Positions 15,702 through 24,359 of a stretch of 64,000 nt of DNA are shown piece after piece. The notes below the pieces were generated by a model. That model ran no database searches. It was not told where the DNA came from and saw only the letters and a program-made list of their open reading frames with translations. This DNA comes from Luteibacter sp. dw_328 (GTDB lineage Bacteria > Pseudomonadota > Gammaproteobacteria > Xanthomonadales > Rhodanobacteraceae): contig NZ_JAAVUW010000007.1 of assembly GCF_018449605.1 (NCBI RefSeq), forward strand, positions 124,001-188,000, in the 5' to 3' direction. Position numbers and translations under genes: made by a program. Within the stretch, counting starts at the first letter, position 1; the number at the start of each line of letters is the position of its first letter.

Positions 15702-17075
15702 ATGCCCGCCCAAGTAGACCGCTCCGGACCTCTCTTTGACGCCCTCCGCCTGCGAGGACCTTCGAGCGCGCGCGATTTGGGCCTTGCGCTGGGGGTAAGT
15801 CAGCCGACGATTTCGCGCATGCTCACTGAGGTTGGCGACCGCGTGGCCAAGATAGGCCGGGGCCGCCGCACTCGTTACGCCGCGCTACGAGACGTACGGG
15901 GTCTTGGCACAACATGGCCGTTGTTTCGAATCGATGCGCATGGGCGACCACACGACTTCGGCAGCCTGACTTCGCTTTATGGCGCTGGCAGCCTCGTCTC
16001 GTCACCAGAACCGGTCGATTGGCTTCGCGATGATTTCGTGGATGGACTGTTCCCCGGGGTGCCGTGGTTTCTCGACGACCAGCGGCCACAAGGCTTCCTC
16101 GGTCGACAGTTTGCCCAACGCTGGTCTCGCGAACTTGGACTCCCGGCGGACATCCTTCGTTGGAACGATGATGCGGTGCTCGCCGCCTTCGTGCTGCACG
16201 GAGAAGACGGGCCTGGAGACTTTGTACTCGGCGAAGGAGCTCTTGCACGTGCTCTGCAGTCTGAACCCGAAGTCACGCCTCGTGCGTCCCGAACGCATCG
16301 CTACGCAGAACTCGCGGTCGCTGCCCTTGCAGGCGAATCGGTAGGTTCGTCCGCTGCCGGCGAGCAACCCAAGTTCACCACAACCGTCGACGACGGCGAC
16401 GAACATCTGCGCCACGTCATCGTCAAGTTCAGTGAGCCGGTCGACAACCATCCGGCTGCACGGCGGTGGGCCGATCTCCTTATCTGCGAACATCTCGCCA
16501 GCGAGCTGCTCGCCGAACAGGGAAATGACAGCGCTCGTACCGATCTGGTCTGGTCTCAGGGACGACTCTGCCTCGAAGTGACTCGTTTCGATCGCGTGGG
16601 AGCGTACGGAAGGCGTGGGTGCGTAACACTCGCCGCATGGAGCGATGCGCATGACGGAGAACGCGACGACTGGCCGAGCGCCACACTGCGAATGCAGCAG
16701 GGCGGTTGGGTGAACAACGATACCCAGCAACAGGTCCGACAGCGCTGGTGGTTCGGGCGCATGATCGCGAATACGGACATGCATTTCGGAAACCTGAGTT
16801 TCTTCCTCGACGACACGTTGCCGCTTCGCGTCACTCCCAGCTACGACATGCTGCCGATGCTATACAGGCCGGCCAGCACGGGTGAGGTCGTCGCGCGTCA
16901 GTTCCAGCCGCCTGCACCGACACCTTCTGATCTGCCGTACTGGACAACAGCAGCTGCGTGGGCTGAGATCTACTGGAAGCGTGTGGCCGAGCGGACGGAG
17001 ATCAGCGACGATTTTCGGCAGATCGCGGTAGCCAACCATTCGGCGGTCGCTCGAGCGCGTGCGCGATTCGCCTAA
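15702..17075 (+). CDS. HipA-family protein with N-terminal winged helix (YjjJ/HipH-like)
   Basis: 457 residues. Residues 8-60 form a winged helix (SARDLGLALGVSQPTISRML, then RTRYAALR). The rest is a HipA-type kinase fold: GEQPKFTT and HVIVKFSE (nucleotide-binding region), LEVTRFDR, the catalytic-loop-like NTDMHFGNLSFFLD and the metal-binding-like PSYDMLPM. It matches the architecture of E. coli YjjJ (about 440 residues), reported as a HipA-related toxin. No hipB-like antitoxin gene is adjacent, as in E. coli. Start at ATG 15702 rather than TTG 15666, which lies in the promoter/repeat region. An autoregulatory role for the HTH is inference. Confidence 0.85.
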   Translation: MPAQVDRSGPLFDALRLRGPSSARDLGLALGVSQPTISRMLTEVGDRVAKIGRGRRTRYAALRDVRGLGTTWPLFRIDAHGRPHDFGSLTSLYGAGSLVSSPEPVDWLRDDFVDGLFPGVPWFLDDQRPQGFLGRQFAQRWSRELGLPADILRWNDDAVLAAFVLHGEDGPGDFVLGEGALARALQSEPEVTPRASRTHRYAELAVAALAGESVGSSAAGEQPKFTTTVDDGDEHLRHVIVKFSEPVDNHPAARRWADLLICEHLASELLAEQGNDSARTDLVWSQGRLCLEVTRFDRVGAYGRRGCVTLAAWSDAHDGERDDWPSATLRMQQGGWVNNDTQQQVRQRWWFGRMIANTDMHFGNLSFFLDDTLPLRVTPSYDMLPMLYRPASTGEVVARQFQPPAPTPSDLPYWTTAAAWAEIYWKRVAERTEISDDFRQIAVANHSAVARARARFA

Positions 17076-17129
17076 GGCGATCGATGAGGTCGACGACGCC
17101 TTGCGAGGCGGTTGCCCCGGCTTAGCGTC

Positions 17130-17969
17130 TCAAGGCAGCGACGGCGTCGTCTTCTCGAGAATCCGCATCGATTCGGCGTTCTTCCTGTCCCACTCCTCCG
17201 CCTCTTTCTTGCTGAGCTTCGTAAAGGCAGGCGGCGACTGAGGGGATGGCGGGGCGGTTGCCTCGCCGCTGGGCGTGCTGCCCACGGCGCCGGCGGCTGC
17301 ATAAGGAACCGCTCTCACCACGACGGGCGCAGGTCGCGCGGTTGGCGCTCGCTGGGTGGCGGGGACAATGGATGAGGTCATGCTCCGGAACACGGCGGGG
17401 ATGACGACGTAGTAGCCGAGTACAGCTATCCCGGCTGTCAGCATTGCCGCGGCTAGCATGGCTACAGGCATCCGGTTGCGCCGCGTCCACGACGGACCCG
17501 TTGGCTTCGCACCGGCCATGGATGAAAGCACGTCATCGGCCCAATACGTCGTCGGCAAATCTCCCGTTTCCGCGAGCATGTGCCGTAGCGCTACACCGTC
17601 GATCAATTCGATCTGCGGAAACTCAGCGGCTGCGGCGATGGCGGCGGCACTGAACGATCCCGTGATAACGACAATCGCCCGCGTGGCATGCTGCGTGTGC
17701 ATCACGCCGATCAACTCGTGAACGACGTTATGCGTCACTTCGAAGAAGTTCACCCGTTTGCACTGCACGACGATGTATTCACCGTCACGGAAGAGCTTGA
17801 GGTCGATGCCACCGTCGAATGTCTTCCGCGACGTTTGTACCCCCGTCCCCGAGTGCTCGGCCCGATAGCCTCGTGCCGCGTAGTGCCGCGCCATCAGGCG
17901 TTCGAATTCGTCCCACGGCATGCTGGCCAGGGGATCGGCGTGGCGGAACCTTGCCTTCCTGTGTCCCAT
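17130..17969 (-). CDS. Membrane-anchored Mrr-like restriction endonuclease-fold protein (second of a tandem pair)
   Basis: 279 residues. Residues 17-140 carry the Mrr_cat fold: WDEFERLMARHYAARGY, then D52-G-G-I-D56 and Q69-C-K71, the D...QxK metal/catalytic motif, and the following LIGVMHTQHATRAIVVITG. A single transmembrane helix lies at about 167-190, followed by a proline/alanine-rich tail of 90 residues. The N-terminal nuclease domain would be cytoplasmic. It is 11 bases downstream of a paralogue with the same layout. Proteins of this type are found near or within defence systems, but no methylase or other partner is visible here. Confidence 0.82.
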   Translation of the reverse strand: MGHRKARFRHADPLASMPWDEFERLMARHYAARGYRAEHSGTGVQTSRKTFDGGIDLKLFRDGEYIVVQCKRVNFFEVTHNVVHELIGVMHTQHATRAIVVITGSFSAAAIAAAAEFPQIELIDGVALRHMLAETGDLPTTYWADDVLSSMAGAKPTGPSWTRRNRMPVAMLAAAMLTAGIAVLGYYVVIPAVFRSMTSSIVPATQRAPTARPAPVVVRAVPYAAAGAVGSTPSGEATAPPSPQSPPAFTKLSKKEAEEWDRKNAESMRILEKTTPSLP

Positions 17970-17980
17970 CGCAGGCGGTC

Positions 17981-18802
17981 TTACTGATCTTTGATGGCAG
18001 TGGCGATCGGCTTCTTGTCGTCGAGGGAAGCGACGATTTCACGTTCCCTGGCGGCGTCGTGGACCACGGGCGGGTGCGTCCGCATCGCTTCGACTGCCCT
18101 CAGACCAGATCTCAGCCCCGGGAGTACGGAGGGTAGCGAGGCGACCGGCTGTTGCTCGGTGGCCACGGGCTTCCGTGACTCGAGCAACCTCGCCATCTGC
18201 GCCTGCTGGATCTCGTGAATGTAGAACGTGTAGAGCATCACCAGGGCACCCGCCATCACGACGACGGCAGCGACAGCGGCCACGGCCGATGCGCGATCGA
18301 TTCTCGCCTGGCGAGTATGCGTGTGCCGGACGGGCGGTCTTGCCGCGCCCGACCATGCAGGGAACTCGGGCGAGGCAGGCGCTTCGCCGATGGGCTCCGC
18401 GACCGGCCCGAGCATGGCCCGTATGGTCTTTCCGTCGATCAGCCGGATATGCCGGAACTTCACCGCGGCCTCCATGGCTGCGGTGGTGAATTCGCCCGAG
18501 GTGACGACTATCGCGCCCGTGGCCCCGACGGTATGCATCACGCCGATGAGTTGGTGCACGTCGTTGTGCGGCACCTGGAAGGAGTTCCAGTGCTTGCACT
18601 GGACGACGATGAGTTCCTGGTCGCGGTGGAGCTTGAGATCGATGCCGCCGTCCGGGAGGTTGCCCTCGCCGGCGCCGGTGTGTTCGACGCGATAGCCCTG
18701 TCGTCGGAAGTGCTCGGCCACCAGGTGTTCGAATGCTCCCCAAGTGAGCCGGCTCAGCGCATCGTCGTGACGATGGCGAACGGACTTCATGCCGGGCCTC
18801 AT
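17981..18802 (-). CDS. Membrane-anchored Mrr-like restriction endonuclease-fold protein (first of a tandem pair)
   Basis: 273 residues from ATG 18802, which has AGGAG 8 bases upstream; a longer upstream reading is basic and non-conserved. Residues 18-135 carry the Mrr_cat motifs D51-G-G-I-D55 and Q68-C-K70 and share IVVQCK, LIGVMHT and LIDG blocks with the downstream paralogue. One membrane helix at about 171-194, then a soluble tail rich in charged residues. Tandem duplication followed by divergence of the tails is the simplest reading. The two genes form an operon. Confidence 0.82.
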   Translation of the reverse strand: MRPGMKSVRHRHDDALSRLTWGAFEHLVAEHFRRQGYRVEHTGAGEGNLPDGGIDLKLHRDQELIVVQCKHWNSFQVPHNDVHQLIGVMHTVGATGAIVVTSGEFTTAAMEAAVKFRHIRLIDGKTIRAMLGPVAEPIGEAPASPEFPAWSGAARPPVRHTHTRQARIDRASAVAAVAAVVVMAGALVMLYTFYIHEIQQAQMARLLESRKPVATEQQPVASLPSVLPGLRSGLRAVEAMRTHPPVVHDAAREREIVASLDDKKPIATAIKDQ

Positions 18803-18965
18803 CGGCGCGACTCCTCTAGGTACGGCATCGAGTGGCGCCCATGGGCGCCGGGTAGGACTTCCATGACTTCCCCCTGTGATTTCCCAACGCGACGCCGCCC
18901 CCCGGCGGGTCCTTGGGACTCGGGGAATATAGCGGGGTTTCGTGTGGATTTCTGTAGGCCGTTTC

Positions 18966-19868
18966 CTACAACGCCCTGACCCCATGGCGCCGCGCATCGG
19001 CAATGATCCGCGCCGCATCCTGGGTGGGCGGCAGGCCGAAGGCACGCGCGTATTCGCGGCTGAACTGGGTGGGGCTTTCGTAGCCCACCTCCATCGCGAC
19101 GGAAGTGACGTTGCCGGCGCCGCCTAACAGGAGCTTCCTCGACTGCAGGAGCCGGAGGCGCTTTTGGTACTGCAAGGGGCTGAGCGCGGTGGCCGCCTTG
19201 AAGTGACGATGGAAGGCGGACGAGCTCATGGCCGCACGCTCGGCAAGCGACTCGACGCGTAACGGCAGGGCAAATTCCTGCCGTATCCATTGGATGGCCT
19301 TCCCGATACGAGCCAGGGCGCTATCGGGCGCGGCGATGTCGCTCAGCATCCATCCGAGGGGGCCCTGGAGCACGCGGTAGAGGATTTCGCGCTCATACGC
19401 GGGCGCGAGTGCGGGAATGTCTTCCGGGTGCCGCACGAGGCGCAACATCCGCACCCAGGCATCCATCAACGCCGGGGTGACCGCGGCGACCTCGAAAGCC
19501 GAGACGCCGCGACTGTCCGGTGACGGTGGTGGAAGATCGGTCAGCAGCGTCGCGAGCACGGTGGGATCGAGTGTGAGGCTGACCGCGAGATACGGGTCCC
19601 CTTGTTCCGACGGCCGAACGGCGCCGACGGCAGGCAGTTCGACTGACATGACGAAGTACGTCGCGGGGTCGTAGTGCAGCGTGCGATCGCCGACGGTCAT
19701 CGACTTTCCGCCCTGCAGGATCAGGTTGATCATAGGCTCGTAGACCGCTGCGAGCTGATGCTGCGGGATCACGCCCTGGACCATGGCCACGCGCGGAATG
19801 CCCGTCTCCGTCAGGCGATTCCGGGCGCCCGCCGCCAGGGCTCTCAATTCCTGCAATGCGTCTTTCAT
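18966..19868 (-). CDS. AraC-family transcriptional regulator
   Basis: 300 residues. N-terminal AraC_N-type domain (residues 15-170; VYEPMINLILQGGKSMTVGD, then YFVMSVELPAVGAV), as in YqhC-like regulators, and a C-terminal double helix-turn-helix (200-295; ESLAERAAMSSSAFHRHFK, VAMEVGYESPTQFSREYARAFG). It is divergent from an SDR oxidoreductase gene 136 bases away, which is the likely target; YqhC-type proteins commonly control adjacent aldehyde or quinone reductases. The inducer is not known. Confidence 0.9.
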   Translation of the reverse strand: MKDALQELRALAAGARNRLTETGIPRVAMVQGVIPQHQLAAVYEPMINLILQGGKSMTVGDRTLHYDPATYFVMSVELPAVGAVRPSEQGDPYLAVSLTLDPTVLATLLTDLPPPSPDSRGVSAFEVAAVTPALMDAWVRMLRLVRHPEDIPALAPAYEREILYRVLQGPLGWMLSDIAAPDSALARIGKAIQWIRQEFALPLRVESLAERAAMSSSAFHRHFKAATALSPLQYQKRLRLLQSRKLLLGGAGNVTSVAMEVGYESPTQFSREYARAFGLPPTQDAARIIADARRHGVRAL

Positions 19869-20004
19869 GCCTCATGGTAGCGGGAGACGGGGCGGCATCC
19901 GGAGCGGTTGGGAGGATTGGGCAGGTATGGAGCAGGAACGGGTGCGAAGCGTATCGCTGCGACTTCTAAGGTGGATCTCTACCCACTACAGCGAGTTTCC
20001 ACGC

Positions 20005-20748
20005 ATGAAAGTCATCGTCATCACGGGCGGCAGTCGCGGCATCGGCGCCAGCGCCGCCATCCAGTGCGCCGAGCAGGGCATGGGCATCATCCTGACGTAC
20101 AAGAGTCAGCCGGAAGCGGCCGCTTCGGTCGTTCAACGGATCCAAGCGCTGGGTGGCAAGGCGGTCGCCCTCCCGCTGGACGTATCGGATGCCAACAGCT
20201 TTGCAGCGTTTCGCGAGACCGTCCGCGACACGCTTGCCTCCGCATGGGGAAGCCGTTCCCTTGCCGGGCTGGTAAACAATGCGGGGTACGGCCTTTTCAA
20301 TCCGCTGGAGAGCGTGACGCACGAGCAGTTCGACGGCCTGATGAACGTGCACCTGAAAGGACCGTTCTTCCTCACCCAGGCGCTGCTTCCCCTGCTTGCC
20401 GACGGCGCGAGCATCGTGAATCTGACGAGTGCCACCACCCGTGTCGCTACGGCTGGCGTGGCGCCCTATGCCGCCTTCAAGGGTGGTCTCGAGGTGCTGA
20501 CGCGCTACATGGCGAAGGAATTCGGTGAGCGTCGGATCCGCGCCAACGCGGTCTCGCCGGGAGCCATCCGCACCGAACTCGGCGGCGGTCTCAACGCGGA
20601 GTTCGAGGCGATGCTCGCGGGGCAGACGGCACTCGGCCGGGTCGGTGAGCCGGACGACGTGGGTCGTGTGATCGCGAGCCTGTTGTCCGGCGCGAGCGGC
20701 TGGATCAACGCGCAATCGATCGAAGTCGCTGGTGGCTACAACGTCTGA
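20005..20748 (+). CDS. Short-chain dehydrogenase/reductase (SDR)
   Basis: 247 residues from ATG 20005, where the family's first strand begins (MKVIVITGGSRGIGASAA); an in-frame ATG at 19927 would add 26 residues that do not fit. The NAD(P) motif TGGSRGIG at 7-14, NNAGYG near 92, the catalytic Ser in NLTSATT and YAAFKG with Y-x-x-x-K are present. Classical SDR; cofactor likely NADP(H) given the Arg after the first Gly motif. Substrate unknown. Divergent from the AraC regulator. Confidence 0.92.
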   Translation: MKVIVITGGSRGIGASAAIQCAEQGMGIILTYKSQPEAAASVVQRIQALGGKAVALPLDVSDANSFAAFRETVRDTLASAWGSRSLAGLVNNAGYGLFNPLESVTHEQFDGLMNVHLKGPFFLTQALLPLLADGASIVNLTSATTRVATAGVAPYAAFKGGLEVLTRYMAKEFGERRIRANAVSPGAIRTELGGGLNAEFEAMLAGQTALGRVGEPDDVGRVIASLLSGASGWINAQSIEVAGGYNV

Positions 20749-20833
20749 TGTAAGCCAAACCCTTGGCGCCACCTTCGGTTTTGTTCAAGATGCAGGCACT
20801 GCCGCTCCCCGCCGGCAAGACGAAGGACCGCCT

Positions 20834-22171
20834 GTGTTCAGGAAATTACGAGTCGCCAGCGTCGCGGTGCTTCTTGTTGCGCCGCTGGTAGCCCATGCCG
20901 CCGGCTTCGACTGCGCCAAGGCGCGCACGCCCAGCGAGAAGGCCGTCTGCGCCTCGCCGAAACTCTCGGCGCTGGACGGCAAGCTGGCCGATGTCTTCCT
21001 CACGGCACTGAAGAATCACCCCGACAAGGCGGACGCCCTCAAGCTGGACCAACGTCACTGGCTGGCCAGTCGCGACGACTCGGCGTGGACGTACCTCAGC
21101 GGCGACCTCGGCAAGCAGCTGCCAGACTTCCTGGCCGGGCAGTACAAGCAGCGCATCGACTTCCTTGCGGGCCTGGATGCCGGCAAGCCAAAGGCGCCGC
21201 TCACGGTTGTTTCGGATGCACTGCCGAAGCTGCCATCAGGCTCCCGTGACATCCTCAATGACCTGAAGAAGCAGGGCGCCCCGATCGCGCTGGCTGAAGA
21301 GGTGGAAATGAAGGACGTATCCGCCTTCCCTTATCAGGCGGACAACGCGCTGAAGAAGGCCATCACCGAGCTCGAAGAGAGCCCCAACAACCGCGTCCTC
21401 GCCGGCGCGCCCTTCAGCTCCGCGTACGCGATGGGTGGCACCGCGCACTGCCTCACCGAGGCGCCATACCGCATCGATGGGAAGAAAGCGTTCGCCATCG
21501 ACGGGCCACCGGTCTGGGGGGACGATTGCATGACGGACCACCTCGTCGCGAAGCTGGGCGACGACTATGCCGCCATGAACGTCGATATCGGCGATCCCAA
21601 CCAGCAGTCCATCGAAGCCAGTCGCTGGGCGGGCAAAGGCTTTGGACCAGCAGAGGATCTGATCCTGCGTTTCGACCACGCATTGAAGCTCGATAGCTCG
21701 GCGTGTGCACCGAAGCAGTCGCCGTGCGACGAATTCGGTACGGCGGCCATGACTTATGTGGCGAAGTACGACCGCAATCCGCAGGGAGGTACGCTGGATC
21801 GTGCCCTGAAGGGTAGCGAGAGAGCCGCCTATGACGCCGCGGTCGCGCGTGCAAAGGCGCCGGGCGGTATCGCCTCGAAGGGCGACTCACCGACGCTTCC
21901 GGACTTCGGCAGCGATGGCCTCGCCGTGGGTTCGATGACCGGCTACGACAGCGAAGCGACGATGTTTCCGTTCACCTTCCGCGGCGAGACACTGCTCGGC
22001 TATATCGGCCACGGCCATGTGGGCTGGCGCGCCAACGACGACTGGATGGTTTCGGCGTGGCGGTTGAAGAACGGCCAGTTGGAGCCGGTCGCGTCGGCGT
22101 ACGTGAATGTGGTGCGCGGTAGCCTGCTGTTGTCGGCACCCGTGCCGGCATCGCCGCCTGTGACGCATTGA
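20834..22171 (+). CDS. Secreted protein with N-terminal LprI-type domain
   Basis: 445 residues from GTG 20834, supported by GAAGGA 6 bases upstream and a signal peptide starting right there (cleavage near AHAAG); a longer reading from 20732 overlaps the SDR gene. Residues 23-95 resemble an LprI/DUF1311 domain (FDCAKARTPSEKAVCASPKL, then LKLDQRHWLASRDD). The remaining 350 residues are a soluble region of no known family with several Cys (TAHCLTEA, GDDCMTD, SACAPKQSPCDEF). Probably periplasmic. Third LprI-domain gene in the window. It is followed directly by a small membrane-protein gene. Confidence 0.75.
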   Translation: MFRKLRVASVAVLLVAPLVAHAAGFDCAKARTPSEKAVCASPKLSALDGKLADVFLTALKNHPDKADALKLDQRHWLASRDDSAWTYLSGDLGKQLPDFLAGQYKQRIDFLAGLDAGKPKAPLTVVSDALPKLPSGSRDILNDLKKQGAPIALAEEVEMKDVSAFPYQADNALKKAITELEESPNNRVLAGAPFSSAYAMGGTAHCLTEAPYRIDGKKAFAIDGPPVWGDDCMTDHLVAKLGDDYAAMNVDIGDPNQQSIEASRWAGKGFGPAEDLILRFDHALKLDSSACAPKQSPCDEFGTAAMTYVAKYDRNPQGGTLDRALKGSERAAYDAAVARAKAPGGIASKGDSPTLPDFGSDGLAVGSMTGYDSEATMFPFTFRGETLLGYIGHGHVGWRANDDWMVSAWRLKNGQLEPVASAYVNVVRGSLLLSAPVPASPPVTH

Positions 22172-22176
22172 CCGGG

Positions 22177-22686
22177 ATGTTTGGCATGTCGACGTTTTCA
22201 ACAAGCATGTCGCCCCACGTCCGTTGGCTGGGACTGACGACGGTAGCGATTCTTGTCGTTGCCCTGGTCATCCTGTTCGGGCGCGATGCGGGGCAATCGG
22301 CCGGCCCGTACCTGGGCGGCGTGCTCGTGCTGATTCTCGGTGGCACCTACCTGGTTTCCACGCGCGAGTACGAGATTTCCAACGGCCGGCTGGTCGTGCA
22401 GAAGGTGCTGGGTAGCAAGTCGTTCGAGCTGCGCGGCGCGTCGGTAAGCCGCGACGCCCTCGCGTTCCAGGGCATGACGCGCGTGTTCGGAAACGGCGGC
22501 TTCTTCGCCTTCGACGGACTGTTCTATTCCCGCCGGATTGGCTTCGTGCGCAGTTATGCGCGCAATCGCGATAACGGCGTGGTGGTGGTGCTGGCCGGTG
22601 GGAGCAAGCTGGTCCTGTCGCCGGACCAGCCCGATGCCTTCATCACCGCGGCGCTGGCGCAGGGAGCGGTGCTGTCCGCACCCTGA
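22177..22686 (+). CDS. Small inner membrane protein, PH-domain-like
   Basis: 169 residues if started at ATG 22177; starts at 22186 and 22207 are also possible and none has a strong ribosome binding site. Two membrane helices lie near residues 18-38 and 43-58, followed by a beta-rich region (YEISNGRLVVQKVLGSK, then GFFAFDGLFYSRRIGF, NGVVVVLAGGSKLVLSPDQP) that resembles bacterial PH-like domains of membrane proteins (YdbS/DUF3093 style). It begins six bases after the preceding stop and may be co-transcribed. Function unknown. Confidence 0.65.
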   Translation: MFGMSTFSTSMSPHVRWLGLTTVAILVVALVILFGRDAGQSAGPYLGGVLVLILGGTYLVSTREYEISNGRLVVQKVLGSKSFELRGASVSRDALAFQGMTRVFGNGGFFAFDGLFYSRRIGFVRSYARNRDNGVVVVLAGGSKLVLSPDQPDAFITAALAQGAVLSAP

Positions 22687-22708
22687 GGGTTCGATCTCGC
22701 ACTGCTCG

Positions 22709-22789
22709 GTAGGAGCCGATTCATCGGCGATAGGGTGCTTGCGACAACCCTGCCCGCTGCCGCGGGATCGCCGATGAATCGGCTCCTAC
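22709..22789 (+). repeat. REP doublet (orientation A)
   Basis: Full asymmetric unit: GTAGGAGCCGATTCATCGG ... GGGTGCTTGC ... CCTGCCCGCTGCCGCGGG ... GATGAATCGGCTCCTAC. Located between the convergent PH-like and permease genes. Confidence 0.93.
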
Positions 22790-22816
22790 AAAATCAGGCC
22801 GCGTGCGTCGATTACG

Positions 22817-24193
22817 TTACGCGCGACGGCGGCGCAACGCGTAGCCGATTCCCAGGATGGCAAACCATACCGGGCTCGCGATGAGTGCCTTGCGCGTATC
22901 GTCTTCCAATGCCAGCAGTACCAGCACGAAGGCGAAGAAAACCAGACAGACCCAGCACATGAACACGCCGCCGGGCATCTTGTAGCTCGACACCGCATGC
23001 AGTTCGGGACGCTTGCGGCGATACGCGATGTACGCGGCGAGGATGAGCGACCAGACGAACATGAAGAGGATCGCGGCCAGCGTCGTCACCAGGGTGAACG
23101 CGGTGACGAGGTCGGGAATGACGTACACCAGCGTGGCGCCGCCGAGCAGGCAGATGCACGAGAACAGCAGGCCGCGCGAGGGTACCGCCGCCTTCGACAG
23201 GCGCTTGAACGCGGACGGCGCGTGGTCTTCTTCGGCGAGGCCGTACAGCATGCGGCTGGTGGAGAAGATGCCGCTGTTCGCGGACGACGTGGCCGAGGTG
23301 AGCACCACGAAGTTGATCAGGCTCGCCGCCGCGGGAATGCCGGCCAGCACGAACAGCTCGACGAACGGGCTCTTGCCCGGCAGGACCTCGCGCCACGGGG
23401 TCACCGACATGATGACGACCAGGGCCAGGACGTAGAACAGGATGATGCGCACGGGGATCGAGTTGATCGCCTTGGGCAGATTGCGCTCCGGATCGGCCGT
23501 TTCGGCGGCCGTGGTGCCGACCAGTTCGATACCGACGAAGGCGAACACGGCAATCTGGAAGCCGGCGAAGAATCCGCCCAGGCCGGTCGGGAACATGCCG
23601 CCGTCATTCCACAGGTTGCTCAGGGAGGCCACGTGGCCGTTCGGCGAATGGAAACTCCAGGCCACCATGCCGAAGCCGCAGACGATAAGCGCGCAGATGG
23701 CGATGATCTTGATCAGCGCGAACCAGAACTCCAGCTCACCGAAGAGCTTCACCGTGGTGAGGTTGAGCACCAGCAGCAGGATCACGCAGAGCAGGGCGGG
23801 TATCCATGGCGCAAGGCCGGGAAACCAGAATTGCGCGTACGAGGAGATGGCGATCACGTCCGCGATGGCGGTGATGATCCAGCAGAACCAGTACGTCCAC
23901 CCGCAGAAGAACCCGGCCCAGGGACCGAGCAGGTCGGTGGAGAAGTCGATGAACGACTTGTAGTCCAGGTTGGAGAGCAGCAGCTCGCCCATCGCGCGCA
24001 TGACGAAGAACAGCATCACGCCGATGATCAGGTAAACGAAAAGGATGGACGGCCCAGCCAGGCTGATCGTCTTGCCCGAGCCCATGAACAGGCCGGTACC
24101 GATGGCGCCGCCGATGGCAATCAGCTGCAGGTGTCGGTTCGACAGGCTACGCCTGAGGTGCTGTTCGGGTGGCGATTCCTGCGGGTGCGACAT
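22817..24193 (-). CDS. cycA: Amino acid permease of the CycA type (D-serine/D-alanine/glycine transporter)
   Basis: 458 residues, twelve membrane helices, APC superfamily proton symporter. The N-terminal half is nearly colinear with E. coli CycA: LSNRHLQLIAIGGAIGTGLF, then LFFVMRAMGELLLSNLDYKS and LLGPWAGFFCGWTYWFCWI. CycA imports D-alanine, D-serine, glycine and the antibiotic D-cycloserine. The start at 24193 (MSHPQESPPEQHLRRSL) matches the CycA length; an upstream ATG at 24229 is possible. The gene stands alone between two REP doublets in opposite orientation. Specificity is inferred from similarity. Confidence 0.88.
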   Translation of the reverse strand: MSHPQESPPEQHLRRSLSNRHLQLIAIGGAIGTGLFMGSGKTISLAGPSILFVYLIIGVMLFFVMRAMGELLLSNLDYKSFIDFSTDLLGPWAGFFCGWTYWFCWIITAIADVIAISSYAQFWFPGLAPWIPALLCVILLLVLNLTTVKLFGELEFWFALIKIIAICALIVCGFGMVAWSFHSPNGHVASLSNLWNDGGMFPTGLGGFFAGFQIAVFAFVGIELVGTTAAETADPERNLPKAINSIPVRIILFYVLALVVIMSVTPWREVLPGKSPFVELFVLAGIPAAASLINFVVLTSATSSANSGIFSTSRMLYGLAEEDHAPSAFKRLSKAAVPSRGLLFSCICLLGGATLVYVIPDLVTAFTLVTTLAAILFMFVWSLILAAYIAYRRKRPELHAVSSYKMPGGVFMCWVCLVFFAFVLVLLALEDDTRKALIASPVWFAILGIGYALRRRRA

Positions 24194-24278
24194 CGGCGGT
24201 GGCTCGATCGGGACGGAAGAACGGAACATACGGGGGTGGCCGCCATCCGGCAAGGCTAGCGACCGCATCGCTCGCCCG

Positions 24279-24359
24279 GTAGGAGCCGATTCATCGGCGA
24301 TCCCGAGGTAGCGGGCCAGTTCGATGCAAGCACCCGTTCGCCGATGAAACGGCTCCTAC
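24279..24359 (-). repeat. REP doublet (orientation B)
   Basis: Same unit as 22709-22789 but reversed: the interior reads CCCGAGGTAGCGGG ... GCAAGCACCCG. The right arm has one change (GATGAAACGG). It contains the stop codon of the following minus-strand gene (24356-24358). Confidence 0.92.

Noticed and set aside
22997-24259. 420-codon open frame on the plus strand opposite the CycA-like permease
   Set aside because: Its product is a low-complexity, charged translation typical of the complement of GC-rich membrane-protein genes; the permease frame is clearly real.
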